Shown in pieces: positions 15,626 to 26,699 of a stretch of DNA of 36,265 nt. This DNA comes from Lachnospiraceae bacterium (lineage in GTDB: Bacteria > Bacillota > Clostridia > Lachnospirales > Lachnospiraceae). The notes under the pieces were generated by a model. The model saw only the letters and a program-made list of their open reading frames with translations. It was not told the DNA's origin and did not search any database. Both the position numbers and the translations under genes were made by a program. The DNA is taken from contig JAQWCI010000006.1 in NCBI GenBank assembly GCA_028706005.1, forward strand, positions 1 to 36,265. Direction: 5' to 3'. Within the stretch, counting starts at the first letter, position 1, and every line of letters starts with the position of its first letter.

Positions 15626-18600
15626 ATGGATATCAATAGCGATAATGATACAGCATCAGCAGATACAAAGAGCTTCTCATACTATGTAGTAGAGTTTACA
15701 TACGGCGGCTTACAGTATGTACTGGATGGAGACAGCTCAGTAGCGCTGTCAGACATCCTTGATAAAGTAGGACTTACAGGAGAAGCTACAGACGCAAAGA
15801 GCAGTAATACCAAACTGTTCACGGTAAAGAAAGACGATTCGGATAAATGGATGGTCAAAGCGCTTAAGGCATTTACAAGCGATGAGACATTGGCAGTTAC
15901 TATAAAAAACAATGATACCGAGATCGAATATGTAATAAAGGTAACGGATGAGGAAACTGCATATTCGGGTGGTAAACTATGGCTTACAGACACTCTGAAT
16001 CACATCCAGAGTCCAACTGATAAAGGAGCCGGAACAGCAGATCCCAGTGAGTATAACCTCGCTACTGACACCAAGGACTTTGTTATTCACTATATAGCTT
16101 ATTCAAACAAAGCCGGAACTGAGACTACATACGGAGATCAGATACTGGTAGTTGATCTTCCGACGTACGGATTTACTCTTGCAGGTATGCCTACGGCAAC
16201 GAATGGGATAAAGGCGGTAACAGCATATGACGCAAGTGGGAATGTGACAACTGATTCCACAAAAGCAGTAAAACTGTCACTAAAGCTCGATATGGAATCG
16301 ATAGGAGCGACAGGCGATTCCGGCTGGCATTACAGTCTTCTGATGAAGAGAGCCGCGCTTAGTGACGCGGACTGCGCAAAGTGGCTTACAGATGGAAAAC
16401 TTACAACAAAGATCGATGCAAAGATCTGTATAGGTGATGATGACACCTTAATAAATGTAGGAAGCGGCTCCAACAAGCCTGAGTATATCTGGAATCTCAG
16501 CCCGAAGAACTATGACAGCAATGTGACAGTGGCGGGTGATCATACACAGCTTGTATCAAATGATCCTTCAGTAGCAAAAGACCAGCTGAATAATGTTTCT
16601 GACGCCTGGTCATTATATAATTATTCTAACAGGGATTATTATGTCTATACTCAGGGAACGATCCATGATGGCGATGAACCCCTTATGACACTTAAGCAGA
16701 TAAAGATCTATGTCCCGAAGAACGGTACAGAGACTGGTTCCTTTACAATCACTGGAGTTGATACCAGAAGAGATGCCACCTACTATGATATTGATCTTCA
16801 TAACAATAGTTATACTGTCAGTGATGTGCAGGATGATAATGACGGTAAAGGAAAGTACTACATTTTAAATCCAAACACAACAGCTTACAATAAGGGATCT
16901 TCTGATAATACCGCAGCTGACTACTGGTCGGATGCAATCACCTATGGAATCCAGGTAAGGTGGGCTATAGCAGATGGAGTAACAAAACTTGCTGATGATA
17001 CTCTTTATACAGCTTCAGATCCCGTATTCACATTTACTGTTCCTGATGGAACAAGTGGATCAAAAGATGTTGACGTCACAGGAGCAGGGCAAGGCGGCAA
17101 GATTCAGACAACTACTACGAATAAGGTGGATTGTTTTAAGTACACTTATATAGATAATGGATATAACCTTCGTAAATTCTCAAGTGGAGGATATTATTCT
17201 GACAACGGCGTCAGTGCAGACAGCTATTACAATGATGTTCGCTATGTATCTATCAGTAACGATAATTATTCTAAATATGATTCTGCTACTGGAAAATACA
17301 CTGGGTATGTTCCTAACAATAACGGAGCATGCACAGAGACTTATGAATTTCCTGAAGAGATACAGCCATCTCAGTGGAGCGGTTGGAGCAACGGCTTTAA
17401 CGCTGGGTCGCAGAAAATAAATAAGGTAGTATACTGGACAGCTGATGGAAACAGTCATGAAGCTCTTTTGAATCAGACGATACATATGACAGATCAAAAC
17501 GGGGGTAAAGCTGTTTCTGTTGATTTTGACACTTCAGGTGGAAGAGTCACTAAGGTTCAGGTCTACTGGGATGAAATATACAAAAATCATACAAATGGAA
17601 GTACAGCTGCTGTTCATTCAGCCTTTAACATCTATGTCACTCCGGAAGCTTCCGGTATGCTGCAGGTGAAGTACTCTTCAGAGTGTACGGATACTTCAGA
17701 AGGCGCAGTAATTAATCCAAACGATAACTTTGCTTCCCAGGCGGCGCAGGATGTCACCAGCCCTGTAAGTGAGAGCGGAGTTGCGGCAGACGATTTCATG
17801 TGGGTAATGGTAACAGAAAAGCCATGTTCAACTATTGATGTTGACCAGACTGATAAAATAGATTTAGGCTGGAAACCAATACAGTGTGATGATGGATTCT
17901 ATCGTAATAACTGGGAGCTGTATTACAACTATAATGGAGATTTAAAAGATACCAAGGCAACAGCGCTCAATCCGAGAATAGTGCTTAATGTATCAACGCT
18001 TAACATAGTTGGCCTTGATTCAGACGCTGACAAGATGGGCCTTCTTACTGGTAAGTTCACAGCAGCGGCGGCATTAAGCGGCTGGACGATAAAGTACACA
18101 CTTGCCGATAATGCGACCGGAACAGTCGGAGCAGAGCAGACATACACCGTTCCCGCTAATACAGCAGATGGGACTGAAATAAATCTGAATATTGATAGAA
18201 GTACATCTCATCTGGCAAGTTTGGAACTATCCTATGAAGGAAATTATAAGATAGGAGAAGCTTATACGGCTTCAGGAGCAAGTGATAACAAACTGCTGCT
18301 CTTTAAGAACATCGAATATGAGATGCGTCGTACAAACTGGGCAGGAGATAAACTCACAGTAGTTGATAATCCGACCGGATGGTATCATGCAGCAAGTGGA
18401 GAAATAAGAGTTCAGTTGCAGGGGAAATATTACAATGATGACTGCACAGATTATAATAGGCCGCATACCTCTACAAAAGGACAGACATTTGGAAGCGCTG
18501 ATTACAGTTATAGAGTCGCATATCAAATAGGTATCCTGGATCGTCATTATGTTGTCAATAACAATACTTCAGATAATCTCATTGCCGCAGAATCAGACGC

Positions 18601-21600
18601 AGATACTAAACTAAGCATCTATCAGACACAGACAGCAACTCAGAAAGTGACTTTCCAGACAAAAGCCTGGACTAAAGAAAGCAGTGCCGATATTAATATG
18701 ACTGGTACTGCCGGATGGGGATACAATGCTGAGATGCTTTGGACCTTCCCGGAGTCAGCTTACGTGGAGATAACTGATAGCCAGTTTGCTCCTGCTGTAG
18801 ATGATTGTTCTTTCCTTGGATATAACAACGCGTCAGGGAAAGTGAAGATCGAGAAGGTAATAGACTCTGACGGTAAAGTATGGATCAAAATGGCTGTAAC
18901 CAGTCAACTTACCGAACGGGAAAGAAGACAGATTGCAAAAGACTTTTTTTCAAACTGGTATGGAACGCCACAGACAAATTGTCTGAAATTCATGCAGGAC
19001 GCTGTAGTGATAGCGGTTCAGAGTAACCCGGCGACAGCGGTAACAAGCGCTGAGAATAACATCCATCATTATCCGTTTGGAACTGTATATTATGATGTCA
19101 GCAGTATAGAGACAACATTTGACGGAAGTAAGGAGAAGTATTACAGCTACGCGGAGCTTAGTGGAGATCTGGCACAATTATCAGCCAACGCATCAACAGC
19201 GCTTGGCGCAACAGCTGAAAAGAAACTCTTCTATGTCGACTTATCAAAAGTAGAGGTAACAGTAGGACTGCAATCCCTTATAGGAGCTAACCTCTATCCA
19301 GGGAAGGGATCTACTACAGTCTATCAGGCAGCAGAGGGAGCGAAGTTCCCGGCAGTTACATTCTATCCGGATGAGAAGAATGACCTTCACGCTCATTATA
19401 CGGTACAGGCACCTACAGTAGACGGAATAAAGGACTACACAGCAATCATCAAAGTGCCAAAGGCTGGAGATACGACATCCTATACAACAGACGCAGGAAC
19501 GGTACAGACAGATTCCAATGCCTATAACATGTATCTTACAGGTTCATGCTCACTGGTAGGAGACTCAAGGCCCGGAACGCATAACTACTTCTACAGTAAA
19601 GATGGCGGAGCTACATGGACAGAGGATGCTGCTAATACAAACATAACACTTGGAACAACAGCTTCCTGGACAGCAGCTGACTGGAAAGCGGTAACACATG
19701 TAAAACTATACCTTGATGAGATGAAGAAAGACTCAAAGGTAGTAGTAGGACTGCCACTTTCAGCTGATGGTAAGAATACAACTGATGATGTCAGCGATTA
19801 TATCGGAGGAACGTTCAGCTATAACATCGCAGGTTCAAAAGTAGACGGTCTCGTAAATCCTGCCCAGTATATCCAGGGAAGCTACACCATCAAGGGTACA
19901 TCAGGATCAGTATGGTGGGATATCAATGAAGATGGCATAAAGGATGAAAGTGAAAAAGCGGCAGGCGGAATCAAACTTGAACTCTTCTCACCTGCAACGG
20001 ATATACAGGATTATGATGGCAATACTATCTCTGCTAATACCAAGATAAGTGAGACAACTACAGCAGATGACGGCTCATATGTTTTGAAGAGCTATATACC
20101 TTTTGCAGATCAGGTAGCAAAGATAACGATGCCTGATGGAACAACACTCCTTACAAAGCTTTCCAGTGATACAGATGTAACGGACGTTGGAGATTCTAAC
20201 TTTAAAAGAGATACAAAAGATGTGACACTTCCGGAGCTTCCAAAGTTTGGACAGGCACTTGAGGGAGTAGGAGCAGGGCTTATAAAGCAGCCCACAATAA
20301 CAGCAAGTGATGTGTGGATCAACATAAAGGATGCGACAACAGCAGCAAACGCATGTCAGGGATCTGCAGCCAGTGAGAAGCCGAACAACCTTACACCCGC
20401 GATCACATATGCGAATGCAGCGGATTCATCTATAGCAACGATAGACGATACGGGTAAAGTAACACCTGTAAAGACCGGAGTTACAACAGCAACTATATCG
20501 GCATCCAACACACTTGCAGCTACAGATCAGAAGATAGACGCAGATACGGTAAGCGCGGAGTATAAGACATACGTGTTTAGCAACATAACCTATGACGCAA
20601 ACACAGGAACAGGGACAGTACCTACGGACGATGGAAAGTACTATCCTTCAGATACAGCGTCAACAGATACAGTAACGGTAAAAGATGGAAGAGATACAGT
20701 TACAAAGAACGGCTATTACCTTGTTGGATGGTCAGAAGATAAGGACGCGAATCCTGATGATACGGGTGCGTTCAATGCGCCTGGTAGCTCCTTCCAGACA
20801 GGAAATCGTACAGATAATGTAACACTGTACGCTGTATGGCATATCTGCGACCCGGTAACAGATAATCCGGAAGTAACAAAGACAGTAACAGTAACAGATC
20901 TTCCTATAGAAAAAGGAGACACAGAGACCTTTAAATTTGAGCTGAAACCGGTAAGTTCAACAGTGAGCGGTATGACAAAAGATAAGATGCCAATGCCTGA
21001 TGGGTCAGAAAAGGCAGAAACTGAAGATCAGAAGAAGACTGGAGAGGTAATAGTTAACGGTCCTGTAGTAAACAGCAGTGTAGCAACAGGAACATTTGTT
21101 TTTGGAGATATAACATTCAAGACTCTGGGAACATATATTTATAAGGTAAATGAAGTGGTCCCGGCAGATGATAAAAAGACAGCTGGATATGAGTATGATA
21201 CTACGATATATACAGTAACCTATACGGTCACACAGGATACTACGGATAATACCAAACTGGTATGCAGCAGAAAAGTAAATGAAGCCGAGGTGACAAAGGT
21301 CAATCTGTCATTTACTAACAGCTATTCACTTGCACCAACAACGGATGATCCGCCGGTGCAGAAGGACATAACAGTCACAGAGCTTTCACCTGAAAAAGAT
21401 GAGACATTTACATTTACCATGACACCTGTAAGCAGTACGGCTAAAGACAGAGTAAGCGGGGATGTACTTACAACAGCAACAATGCCTATGCCTGAAGGAT
21501 CAGAGAATCAGAAAAAACAGGTGAGTATTGTAGGTGGTAAAGACGCGGCAACTGGAACAGTAGGAGCTGCAGAGTTCGGGACCATAACATTTAATGCGGC

Positions 21601-22417
21601 AGGAACATATGTCTATGAAGTAAAAGAAGAGCCGGTGAGTACAGATGGATATACCAATGATACGACAGTCTATACAGTTACATATAAAGTAACGCAGGTG
21701 ATAAAAGATGGAGTAAATACGCTTAACAGCGTAAGGACCTTTACAAAACCTGATAGTACGGCTGGCGTAGATAAGATGACATTTAATAATACCTATACCA
21801 GGAAACCTGCCGAATCACCAACAACACCAACAACTCCATCGTCTTCTTCGCAGGAGCCCGCGCCAGCAGTGAAGTACCCTGCAGTAGCAGAGACGCCTAT
21901 AGAGAAAATGATAGGAGGAGATACACCTGATACAGCATCAGCATTTACATTTACATTAACAGCAGATAACGCGAAGTATCCAATGCCTACTAACAGCACA
22001 GATGGCACAAAGTCAGTGATTATCCTGGGAGCAGGAACAGGGACATTTGGAAAGATAGCATACAACGCGGCCGGGACCTACACCTATAAGATCAGCGAGG
22101 TAAACACAGGAATCGAAGGATACACATACGACACTAACGTTTACACGATGAAGGTAGTGGTAACAGAAGGTGATGACAGATTTACAGCCAGTACCACAAT
22201 AACAAGGTCGGACGGAACAGCAGCTGACAGATTTGCGTTCGGAAACGTCTACACTAAGCCAGTGGTAAAAGAAGTGCCATCGAGAGGCCCGCAGACCGGA
22301 GATGACAGTAACATGATGCTGTATGGCGGAATAACATTAATAGCATCTGCAGCACTTGTGCTCTTCCTTATTCTTGCAAAGAAGAGAAAGAAAGACGAAG
22401 AGGACACAGAGGAATAA
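15626..22417 (+). CDS. Adhesin C-terminal segment: SdrD B-like, Ig-like (Big_2-like), Listeria-Bacteroides-type repeat, three Spy0128/FctA-like pilin isopeptide domains, LPXTG-like anchor (open frame extends back to 15161)
   Basis: GSVWWDINEDGIKDESEKAAGGIKLEL; ITYDANTGTG...YYLVGWSEDKDA...NVTLYAVW; three copies of a KxxTVTxLPxEKxxTFxF...GTYxYxVxE...YDTxxYTVTY...FxNxY domain; PQTGD at 22289-22303. Confidence 0.85.
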   Translation: MDINSDNDTASADTKSFSYYVVEFTYGGLQYVLDGDSSVALSDILDKVGLTGEATDAKSSNTKLFTVKKDDSDKWMVKALKAFTSDETLAVTIKNNDTEIEYVIKVTDEETAYSGGKLWLTDTLNHIQSPTDKGAGTADPSEYNLATDTKDFVIHYIAYSNKAGTETTYGDQILVVDLPTYGFTLAGMPTATNGIKAVTAYDASGNVTTDSTKAVKLSLKLDMESIGATGDSGWHYSLLMKRAALSDADCAKWLTDGKLTTKIDAKICIGDDDTLINVGSGSNKPEYIWNLSPKNYDSNVTVAGDHTQLVSNDPSVAKDQLNNVSDAWSLYNYSNRDYYVYTQGTIHDGDEPLMTLKQIKIYVPKNGTETGSFTITGVDTRRDATYYDIDLHNNSYTVSDVQDDNDGKGKYYILNPNTTAYNKGSSDNTAADYWSDAITYGIQVRWAIADGVTKLADDTLYTASDPVFTFTVPDGTSGSKDVDVTGAGQGGKIQTTTTNKVDCFKYTYIDNGYNLRKFSSGGYYSDNGVSADSYYNDVRYVSISNDNYSKYDSATGKYTGYVPNNNGACTETYEFPEEIQPSQWSGWSNGFNAGSQKINKVVYWTADGNSHEALLNQTIHMTDQNGGKAVSVDFDTSGGRVTKVQVYWDEIYKNHTNGSTAAVHSAFNIYVTPEASGMLQVKYSSECTDTSEGAVINPNDNFASQAAQDVTSPVSESGVAADDFMWVMVTEKPCSTIDVDQTDKIDLGWKPIQCDDGFYRNNWELYYNYNGDLKDTKATALNPRIVLNVSTLNIVGLDSDADKMGLLTGKFTAAAALSGWTIKYTLADNATGTVGAEQTYTVPANTADGTEINLNIDRSTSHLASLELSYEGNYKIGEAYTASGASDNKLLLFKNIEYEMRRTNWAGDKLTVVDNPTGWYHAASGEIRVQLQGKYYNDDCTDYNRPHTSTKGQTFGSADYSYRVAYQIGILDRHYVVNNNTSDNLIAAESDADTKLSIYQTQTATQKVTFQTKAWTKESSADINMTGTAGWGYNAEMLWTFPESAYVEITDSQFAPAVDDCSFLGYNNASGKVKIEKVIDSDGKVWIKMAVTSQLTERERRQIAKDFFSNWYGTPQTNCLKFMQDAVVIAVQSNPATAVTSAENNIHHYPFGTVYYDVSSIETTFDGSKEKYYSYAELSGDLAQLSANASTALGATAEKKLFYVDLSKVEVTVGLQSLIGANLYPGKGSTTVYQAAEGAKFPAVTFYPDEKNDLHAHYTVQAPTVDGIKDYTAIIKVPKAGDTTSYTTDAGTVQTDSNAYNMYLTGSCSLVGDSRPGTHNYFYSKDGGATWTEDAANTNITLGTTASWTAADWKAVTHVKLYLDEMKKDSKVVVGLPLSADGKNTTDDVSDYIGGTFSYNIAGSKVDGLVNPAQYIQGSYTIKGTSGSVWWDINEDGIKDESEKAAGGIKLELFSPATDIQDYDGNTISANTKISETTTADDGSYVLKSYIPFADQVAKITMPDGTTLLTKLSSDTDVTDVGDSNFKRDTKDVTLPELPKFGQALEGVGAGLIKQPTITASDVWINIKDATTAANACQGSAASEKPNNLTPAITYANAADSSIATIDDTGKVTPVKTGVTTATISASNTLAATDQKIDADTVSAEYKTYVFSNITYDANTGTGTVPTDDGKYYPSDTASTDTVTVKDGRDTVTKNGYYLVGWSEDKDANPDDTGAFNAPGSSFQTGNRTDNVTLYAVWHICDPVTDNPEVTKTVTVTDLPIEKGDTETFKFELKPVSSTVSGMTKDKMPMPDGSEKAETEDQKKTGEVIVNGPVVNSSVATGTFVFGDITFKTLGTYIYKVNEVVPADDKKTAGYEYDTTIYTVTYTVTQDTTDNTKLVCSRKVNEAEVTKVNLSFTNSYSLAPTTDDPPVQKDITVTELSPEKDETFTFTMTPVSSTAKDRVSGDVLTTATMPMPEGSENQKKQVSIVGGKDAATGTVGAAEFGTITFNAAGTYVYEVKEEPVSTDGYTNDTTVYTVTYKVTQVIKDGVNTLNSVRTFTKPDSTAGVDKMTFNNTYTRKPAESPTTPTTPSSSSQEPAPAVKYPAVAETPIEKMIGGDTPDTASAFTFTLTADNAKYPMPTNSTDGTKSVIILGAGTGTFGKIAYNAAGTYTYKISEVNTGIEGYTYDTNVYTMKVVVTEGDDRFTASTTITRSDGTAADRFAFGNVYTKPVVKEVPSRGPQTGDDSNMMLYGGITLIASAALVLFLILAKKRKKDEEDTEE

Positions 22418-22447
22418 TTAATTTACAGATAAGGCAGTGTAATGAGA

Positions 22448-22484
22448 GGGAAGAGCCAGCAACAAGGCTCTTCCCTTTGTTATG
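22448..22484 (+). terminator. Rho-independent terminator after the adhesin
   Basis: GGGAAGAGCC-AGCAACAA-GGCTCTTCCC + TTTGTTAT. Confidence 0.9.
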
Positions 22485-22600
22485 TTGTCATGACGGTAGT
22501 TCCTGCCACTCTTTAGCATCGTTTATTCGAATGTAAATTTACGCCGCCTGCGTAAAACACTTAACTTGACAAACATATTAAGACCGATGACAATGATGCT

Positions 22601-23479
22601 ATGAAAAAATCAGAGCATAACAAACACTATATAAAGAATAAGATACTTTTGTTTGCAGCATGTGTTTTGACTGCTGGCCTGACGGCAGGGACGCTGCAGA
22701 CTGCAGCCGGGGAACAGGCGAAATACGACAATTATGTCGGCAAAACATTTTCCATCTGCGGTGACAGTATTTCCACTTTTGAGGGTTATACATATACGGA
22801 TCTTAATTATTATCCGAAGGATACTGATGTTGATATACCGCTTAAGACCTGGTGGGGCCAGATGTCCGGGATGACAGGGATGAAGCTGCTTTCGGATTCT
22901 TCAGTGGGCGGCTCGACAGTCTGCGGCAATCCGAATGATCCGGAGGGCAAGTGTTTTACCAGCGACTTAAGGCTTACGAGGTTAATGAATCTTGAGGGTG
23001 AGAAGCCGGACGTTATTTTTGTTGAAGGCGGCGTCAATGACATGGCGCAGAACCGTGTACTCGTTCCGGACACATTCCAACAGGCAGTAATAAATCTTAA
23101 TGATCCTGAAGGCCCGGATAATATAATTGTTTTTTCTGATGCTTATGACTTGCTGCTGACAAAGATCAGCAACCTTTATCCTGACGCGGAGATCATTTGC
23201 CTTACATGTGAAACAATTGCGACATTTGATAATGCTGACAGGACTTCATGGTACGAACCAAAGAACGGATTCGGCGCTACTGTCGAGGATTTTAATCAGG
23301 TAATCAGGACAGTTGCGGCTTATCACGGGGTGCGCGTTATAGATACTCACGAATGTGGCATCACGCAGGAAAATGTTGGCTTATTGATGCAGGAAGATGG
23401 CTTGCATCCTAATGCAACCGGCTGTATGATGATCGGACAGTATGTTGCGGGGCATATGAACAACAGTTCAGCATACTAA
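22601..23479 (+). CDS. Secreted SGNH/GDSL-family hydrolase
   Basis: N-terminal signal/TM; block I ICGDSIS, GVND, and block V DGLHPN. Confidence 0.85.
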   Translation: MKKSEHNKHYIKNKILLFAACVLTAGLTAGTLQTAAGEQAKYDNYVGKTFSICGDSISTFEGYTYTDLNYYPKDTDVDIPLKTWWGQMSGMTGMKLLSDSSVGGSTVCGNPNDPEGKCFTSDLRLTRLMNLEGEKPDVIFVEGGVNDMAQNRVLVPDTFQQAVINLNDPEGPDNIIVFSDAYDLLLTKISNLYPDAEIICLTCETIATFDNADRTSWYEPKNGFGATVEDFNQVIRTVAAYHGVRVIDTHECGITQENVGLLMQEDGLHPNATGCMMIGQYVAGHMNNSSAY

Positions 23480-23521
23480 TAAAAGTTCAGACGTGTAACG
23501 TCTGTATGAGGCAGTACAATC

Positions 23522-24853
23522 ATGCGGCCATTATGGAAAAATATCAGGCTTTCAACGTTTCAGATAATTATTTACGGTCATGCGGGAATGATCCTGCTCG
23601 GTGCACTTTTACTGATGCTTCCGATATCATCAACGTCGGGACAGGTGACACCGTTCATTGATACTCTGTTCACAGCCACATCTTCAGCATGCGTCACAGG
23701 ACTTGTAGTTCATGACACAGGAGCTTACTGGTCGTTTTTCGGGACGAGTGTAATAATAATACTGATTCAGATCGGCGGATTGGGCGTAGTGACAACAGCC
23801 GTTTCTGCAACGATGTTTTCCGGAAGAAAAATATCACTCATGCAAAGGAGCGTACTTCAGGAATCTATTGCCGCCACGCAGGTCGGAGGAATAGTCAGGC
23901 TGACCTCGTTTATACTGAGGGTGACAGCAATCTGTGAAATTTCCGGCGCGCTTCTCATGTTCCCTGTATTTGCACAGGATTTTGGCATTATCAGAGGCCT
24001 CGGCTATTCATTCTTCCATTCAATATCTGCATTCTGTAATGCCGGATTTGACCTAATGGGAGGAAAGCAGGAGTTTTCTTCGCTGACGTCCTATGTGAAT
24101 CAACCTGTGATAAATATAGTTATAATGCTGCTTATAATCATCGGTGGTATAGGGTTCCTCACATGGGAAGATATCAAGAAAAACAAATTTCATTTTCATA
24201 ACTATCGGCTTCAGACAAAGGTAGTACTGGTATTTACGATTGCACTGATCGCAGTGCCGGCGCTGTATTTTTACTTCTTTGAACTTAACGGAATGAGCGG
24301 GTCAAAACGTGTTTTCGCGGCGCTGTTCCAGGCAGTAACGCCAAGAACAGCAGGCTTCAATACAATTGATGAGGCTTCGCTAAGTGAGACAGGAAGAATG
24401 CTTACTATAGTGATGATGCTCATAGGCGGGTCGCCCGGGTCTACGGCAGGTGGTATGAAAACGACCACAGCAGCCGTCCTCATAGCATCCTGTATTGCAG
24501 TCTTCAGGCACATGGATCATTCCAATCTGTACTGCAGAAGACTTAAGCAGGAAGTCATCAGGAAAGCTTCGGCTATTTTCATTATGTATATCACGCTGTT
24601 CCTGGGGGCAGCGATGATAATAAGCAGGATTGAGCGTTTACCGCTTCTTTCATGTATGTTCGAAACGGCATCAGCTATAGGTACAGTCGGTCTTACTCTT
24701 GGCATAACACCGACACTGGGTACAATATCAAAGATACTGTTGATATTCCTTATGTTCTTCGGAAGAGTCGGAGGACTTACAATGATATATGCGACCGTAA
24801 GGAGAAGACCGGAAGTCGCAAGTTACCCACAGGAATATGTGACAGTGGGCTAA
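23522..24853 (+). CDS. TrkH/KtrB-family potassium uptake transmembrane subunit
   Basis: SACVTGLVVHDT, FCNAGFDLMGG, TPRTAGFNT, IGGSPGSTAGGMKTTT. Confidence 0.94.
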   Translation: MRPLWKNIRLSTFQIIIYGHAGMILLGALLLMLPISSTSGQVTPFIDTLFTATSSACVTGLVVHDTGAYWSFFGTSVIIILIQIGGLGVVTTAVSATMFSGRKISLMQRSVLQESIAATQVGGIVRLTSFILRVTAICEISGALLMFPVFAQDFGIIRGLGYSFFHSISAFCNAGFDLMGGKQEFSSLTSYVNQPVINIVIMLLIIIGGIGFLTWEDIKKNKFHFHNYRLQTKVVLVFTIALIAVPALYFYFFELNGMSGSKRVFAALFQAVTPRTAGFNTIDEASLSETGRMLTIVMMLIGGSPGSTAGGMKTTTAAVLIASCIAVFRHMDHSNLYCRRLKQEVIRKASAIFIMYITLFLGAAMIISRIERLPLLSCMFETASAIGTVGLTLGITPTLGTISKILLIFLMFFGRVGGLTMIYATVRRRPEVASYPQEYVTVG

Positions 24854-24874
24854 AGGGAGTGAAAAAGGGATAAT

Positions 24875-25522
24875 ATGAAAACGATATTGATCATCGGACT
24901 TGGCAGATTTGGAAGACATGTAGCAAGAAGACTCCATGAGATCGGTCATCAGATCATGGCGGTGGATAATAAGGAGGAGCGTGTTGAAGCGGCAATGCCG
25001 TATGTTACAAATGCGCTTGTCGGAGATGGCACGAGACATGATTTCATCGCTTCTCTGGGAGTGAGAGATTATGATCTGTGCATAGTGGCAATTGGCGATA
25101 ATTTCCAGAGTTCACTTGAGACCACATCACTTCTTAAGGAACTTGGAGCCAAAAAGGTAGTGGCGAGAGCATCCAGGGATGTACACGCTAAATTCCTGCT
25201 TCGCAATGGAGCAGATGATGTTGTATATCCGGAGAAGCAGGTAGCTGAATGGACAGCAGAGCGTTACAGTTCCGATCTGCTGTTTGATTACTTCTCAATG
25301 GGAGATGGATATGCGGTCATGGAGATAGAGATTCCTTCGACATGGGTAGGAAAGAAGATCAGTGATCTTGATCTGCGCAAGCGGTACAACATAAACATTC
25401 TGGCCACAAAGCGTGACAGTAAGATCAACATGCAGATATCTCCGGATCTGGAACTTACAGGCAAAGAGACTCTGTTGGTGCTTGGCAAAGATGATGAGAT
25501 ACAGAAGTGCCTGAATGCTTAG
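24875..25522 (+). CDS. TrkA/KtrA-family potassium uptake regulatory subunit (RCK_N + RCK_C)
   Basis: ILIIGLGRFGRHVARRLHEIGHQIMAVDN Rossmann motif; adjacent to the TrkH gene. Confidence 0.94.
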   Translation: MKTILIIGLGRFGRHVARRLHEIGHQIMAVDNKEERVEAAMPYVTNALVGDGTRHDFIASLGVRDYDLCIVAIGDNFQSSLETTSLLKELGAKKVVARASRDVHAKFLLRNGADDVVYPEKQVAEWTAERYSSDLLFDYFSMGDGYAVMEIEIPSTWVGKKISDLDLRKRYNINILATKRDSKINMQISPDLELTGKETLLVLGKDDEIQKCLNA

Positions 25523-25660
25523 TGCCGGGTCATGTGCTTCATGTTCTTTTTTGCACATAGATTTAACGCAATAGCAACATTTTGATTTGTGTTATGATGT
25601 AAAATCAAAAAGAAATGTGAACAAAGAACTGATAACTGATAACACAACGGAGGAGAGATT

Positions 25661-26677
25661 ATGAAAATTCTTGTAACAGGCGGCGCAGGTTATATCGGAA
25701 GTCATACGGTCATTGAACTGCAGAAGGCGGGACATGAGCCGATAATCCTCGACAATCTCTACAATGCGAGCGAGAAGGTCATATCAAGAATAGAAGCTAT
25801 CACAGGGAAAAGACCTGCTTTTTATAATACTGATATACGCGACAGAGAAGGTCTCTGCAAAGTATTCGATGAAGAAAAACCTGATGCAGTCATACATTTC
25901 GCAGGCCTTAAGGCTGTCGGAGAATCAGTGAAGAAGCCCTGGGAGTATTATGATAATAACATCACAGGCACGCTTACACTGGTAGATGTAATGCGTCAGC
26001 ATGGATGCAAAAATATGATCTTCTCTTCATCTGCAACGGTTTATGGAGATCCTGCCTTTGTTCCTATCACTGAGGAATGTCCCAAGGGGTCATGCACAAA
26101 TCCTTACGGATGGACAAAGTCAATGCTGGAGCAGATCCTCACGGATGTTCAGTACGCGGATAAAGAATGGAACGTTATCCTGCTCAGATATTTCAATCCT
26201 ATCGGAGCACATAAGTCCGGAACTATGGGTGAGAACCCGAACGGTATCCCCAATAATCTTATGCCATATATAACACAGGTAGCTGTAGGAAAGCTCAAGG
26301 AGCTTCATGTGTACGGCAATGATTACGACACACCGGATGGAACAGGTGTACGTGATTACATCCATGTGGTTGATCTTGCAAAAGGCCATGTGTGTGCACT
26401 GAAGAAACTTGCTCCAGGATCAGGACTGAACATTTACAATCTCGGCACAGGTCACGGTTACAGCGTACTCGATATCGTGAAGAATTTCGAGGCGGCAAAT
26501 GGAATAAAGATCCCTTATGTCATCGATCCGAGACGCGAAGGCGATATAGCTACATGCTACTGCTCAGCAGCAAAGGCAGATAAAGAACTCGGGTGGAAAG
26601 CACAGTACGATATCCGTGATATGTGTGAGGATTCGTGGCGCTGGCAGAAGAATAATCCTGACGGGTACGATGACTGA
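25661..26677 (+). CDS. galE: UDP-glucose 4-epimerase
   Basis: MKILVTGGAGYIGSHTVIEL, SSSATVYG, NPYGWTKSMLEQ. Confidence 0.96.
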   Translation: MKILVTGGAGYIGSHTVIELQKAGHEPIILDNLYNASEKVISRIEAITGKRPAFYNTDIRDREGLCKVFDEEKPDAVIHFAGLKAVGESVKKPWEYYDNNITGTLTLVDVMRQHGCKNMIFSSSATVYGDPAFVPITEECPKGSCTNPYGWTKSMLEQILTDVQYADKEWNVILLRYFNPIGAHKSGTMGENPNGIPNNLMPYITQVAVGKLKELHVYGNDYDTPDGTGVRDYIHVVDLAKGHVCALKKLAPGSGLNIYNLGTGHGYSVLDIVKNFEAANGIKIPYVIDPRREGDIATCYCSAAKADKELGWKAQYDIRDMCEDSWRWQKNNPDGYDD

Positions 26678-26699
26678 GTTTTATGGTACAATGTTTACC

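Larger units (their letters stand above)
13737..22417 (+). pseudogene. ~2.9 kaa sortase-anchored adhesin/pilin-like gene interrupted by one frameshift (~13845) and one in-frame TAG (15158)
   Basis: Signal peptide in frame 13737, mature N-terminus in frame 13790, long C-terminal portion in the same frame after TAG 15158-15160, ending in GPQTGD-TM-KKRKK sorting signal. Confidence 0.7.
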
